6,222 bases of DNA, from positions 1-6,222 of the forward strand of contig CAMCQX010000104.1 of NCBI GenBank assembly GCA_945876985.1. Reading direction: 5' to 3'. This document shows, one piece after another, positions 5,922-6,222 of the stretch (position 1 is its first letter; every line of letters starts with the position of its first letter). Source of the stretch: Chitinophaga pinensis (lineage in GTDB: Bacteria; Bacteroidota; Bacteroidia; UKL13-3). A program made the position numbers and the translations under genes. Under the pieces are notes generated by a model that did not search any database, was not told the origin of the DNA, and worked only from the letters and a program-made list of their open reading frames with translations.

Positions 5922-6222
5922 TTAGAATGAGCGGTTAATTCCAAACTGCCACCTGAATATGATATTGTCACTATCTACGTATGGCACATTGCTTAAATAC
6001 AATGGCATATCAAAACGAATGGTTAAAGGTTTGATGCCATCAAAATAACTCCAACGTTTAATAGTTAATGCAAAACCTGGTCCTGCACTTGCCAATAAAT
6101 TGGTTGTTATGACACTGGTTTGTGAATTGCTTTCAGATATTTTAGCGGCATTGCTTTTTAAAATTCCAGCATCTAAAAACAAATAACTATCCAAATGTAA
6201 ATTCTTGAAAATTCCTCTTGCA
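5922..6222 (-). CDS. C-terminal part of an outer-membrane beta-barrel protein (partial)
   Basis: A minus-strand frame is open from the right edge to a TAA at 5922-5924, giving the last 99 residues. A TTG at 6192-6194 could be read as a start, but the frame continues upstream without a stop, so the real N-terminus lies outside. The fragment has alternating polar and hydrophobic strands: Y-L-F-L-D-A-G, then L-A-S-A-G-P-G-F-A-L-T-I, L-T-I-R-F-D-M-P-L-Y-L, and I-I-F-R-W-Q-F-G-I-N-R-S-F. The last residue is Phe, as in substrates of the BAM complex. The pattern resembles the last strands of Omp85/surface-antigen barrels, including those fused to M1-peptidase-like proteins in Bacteroidota. The barrel assignment is fairly good; which protein it belongs to is unknown. 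Confidence 0.7.
   Translation of the reverse strand, partial: ARGIFKNLHLDSYLFLDAGILKSNAAKISESNSQTSVITTNLLASAGPGFALTIKRWSYFDGIKPLTIRFDMPLYLSNVPYVDSDNIIFRWQFGINRSF

Overview
The window looks like part of a chromosome from a member of the Bacteroidota. The evidence is AT-rich DNA, A-rich stretches rather than Shine-Dalgarno sites before most start codons, a -33/-7 type promoter (TTG, 19 bp, TATTTTTG) before the alanine dehydrogenase gene, an alanine dehydrogenase with the N-terminal extension I associate with this phylum, a YtxJ-type bacilliredoxin, and a conserved helical protein of unknown function beside a MiaE-type tRNA hydroxylase. MiaE uses molecular oxygen, which suggests an aerobic or facultative organism. 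Nothing in the sequence fixes the genus.

Region 1 (1-3862, + strand) is a tightly packed co-directional run. It holds the tail of an unidentified protein, possibly a 2-oxoglutarate/Fe(II) oxygenase, then ytxJ, alanine dehydrogenase (ald), a small Rieske [2Fe-2S] ferredoxin-like protein, and formate-tetrahydrofolate ligase (fhs). Gaps are 11, 64, 3 and 29 bp. The 64-bp gap carries the promoter candidate, so ald-Rieske-fhs is probably its own transcription unit, while ytxJ may be read from the upstream gene. The run joins thiol redox, alanine/pyruvate interconversion, an electron-transfer protein and entry of formate into the folate pool. A shared pathway is only a guess.

Region 2 (3863-4582) has a strong bidirectional hairpin terminator between the convergent fhs and a minus-strand gene for an exported cyclophilin-type peptidyl-prolyl isomerase.

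Region 3 (4583-4787) is the divergent intergenic region. It carries a degenerate TTGATT-rich repeat that also occurs just after fhs, followed by an array of alternating 8-bp units (TTGTAATC/TTTCAATC).

Region 4 (4788-6222) holds a two-gene + strand operon: a conserved hypothetical helical protein and the MiaE family tRNA hydroxylase, 9 bp apart. A second bidirectional terminator follows, then the C-terminal end of a minus-strand outer-membrane beta-barrel protein that runs off the right edge.

Most of this is ordinary housekeeping sequence. I saw no mobile element, CRISPR array, RNA gene or clear undescribed system. The points most worth a second look are the hypothetical-MiaE pair, the two repeat types in the divergent region, the orphan Rieske protein and the altered P-loop of the formate-tetrahydrofolate ligase.
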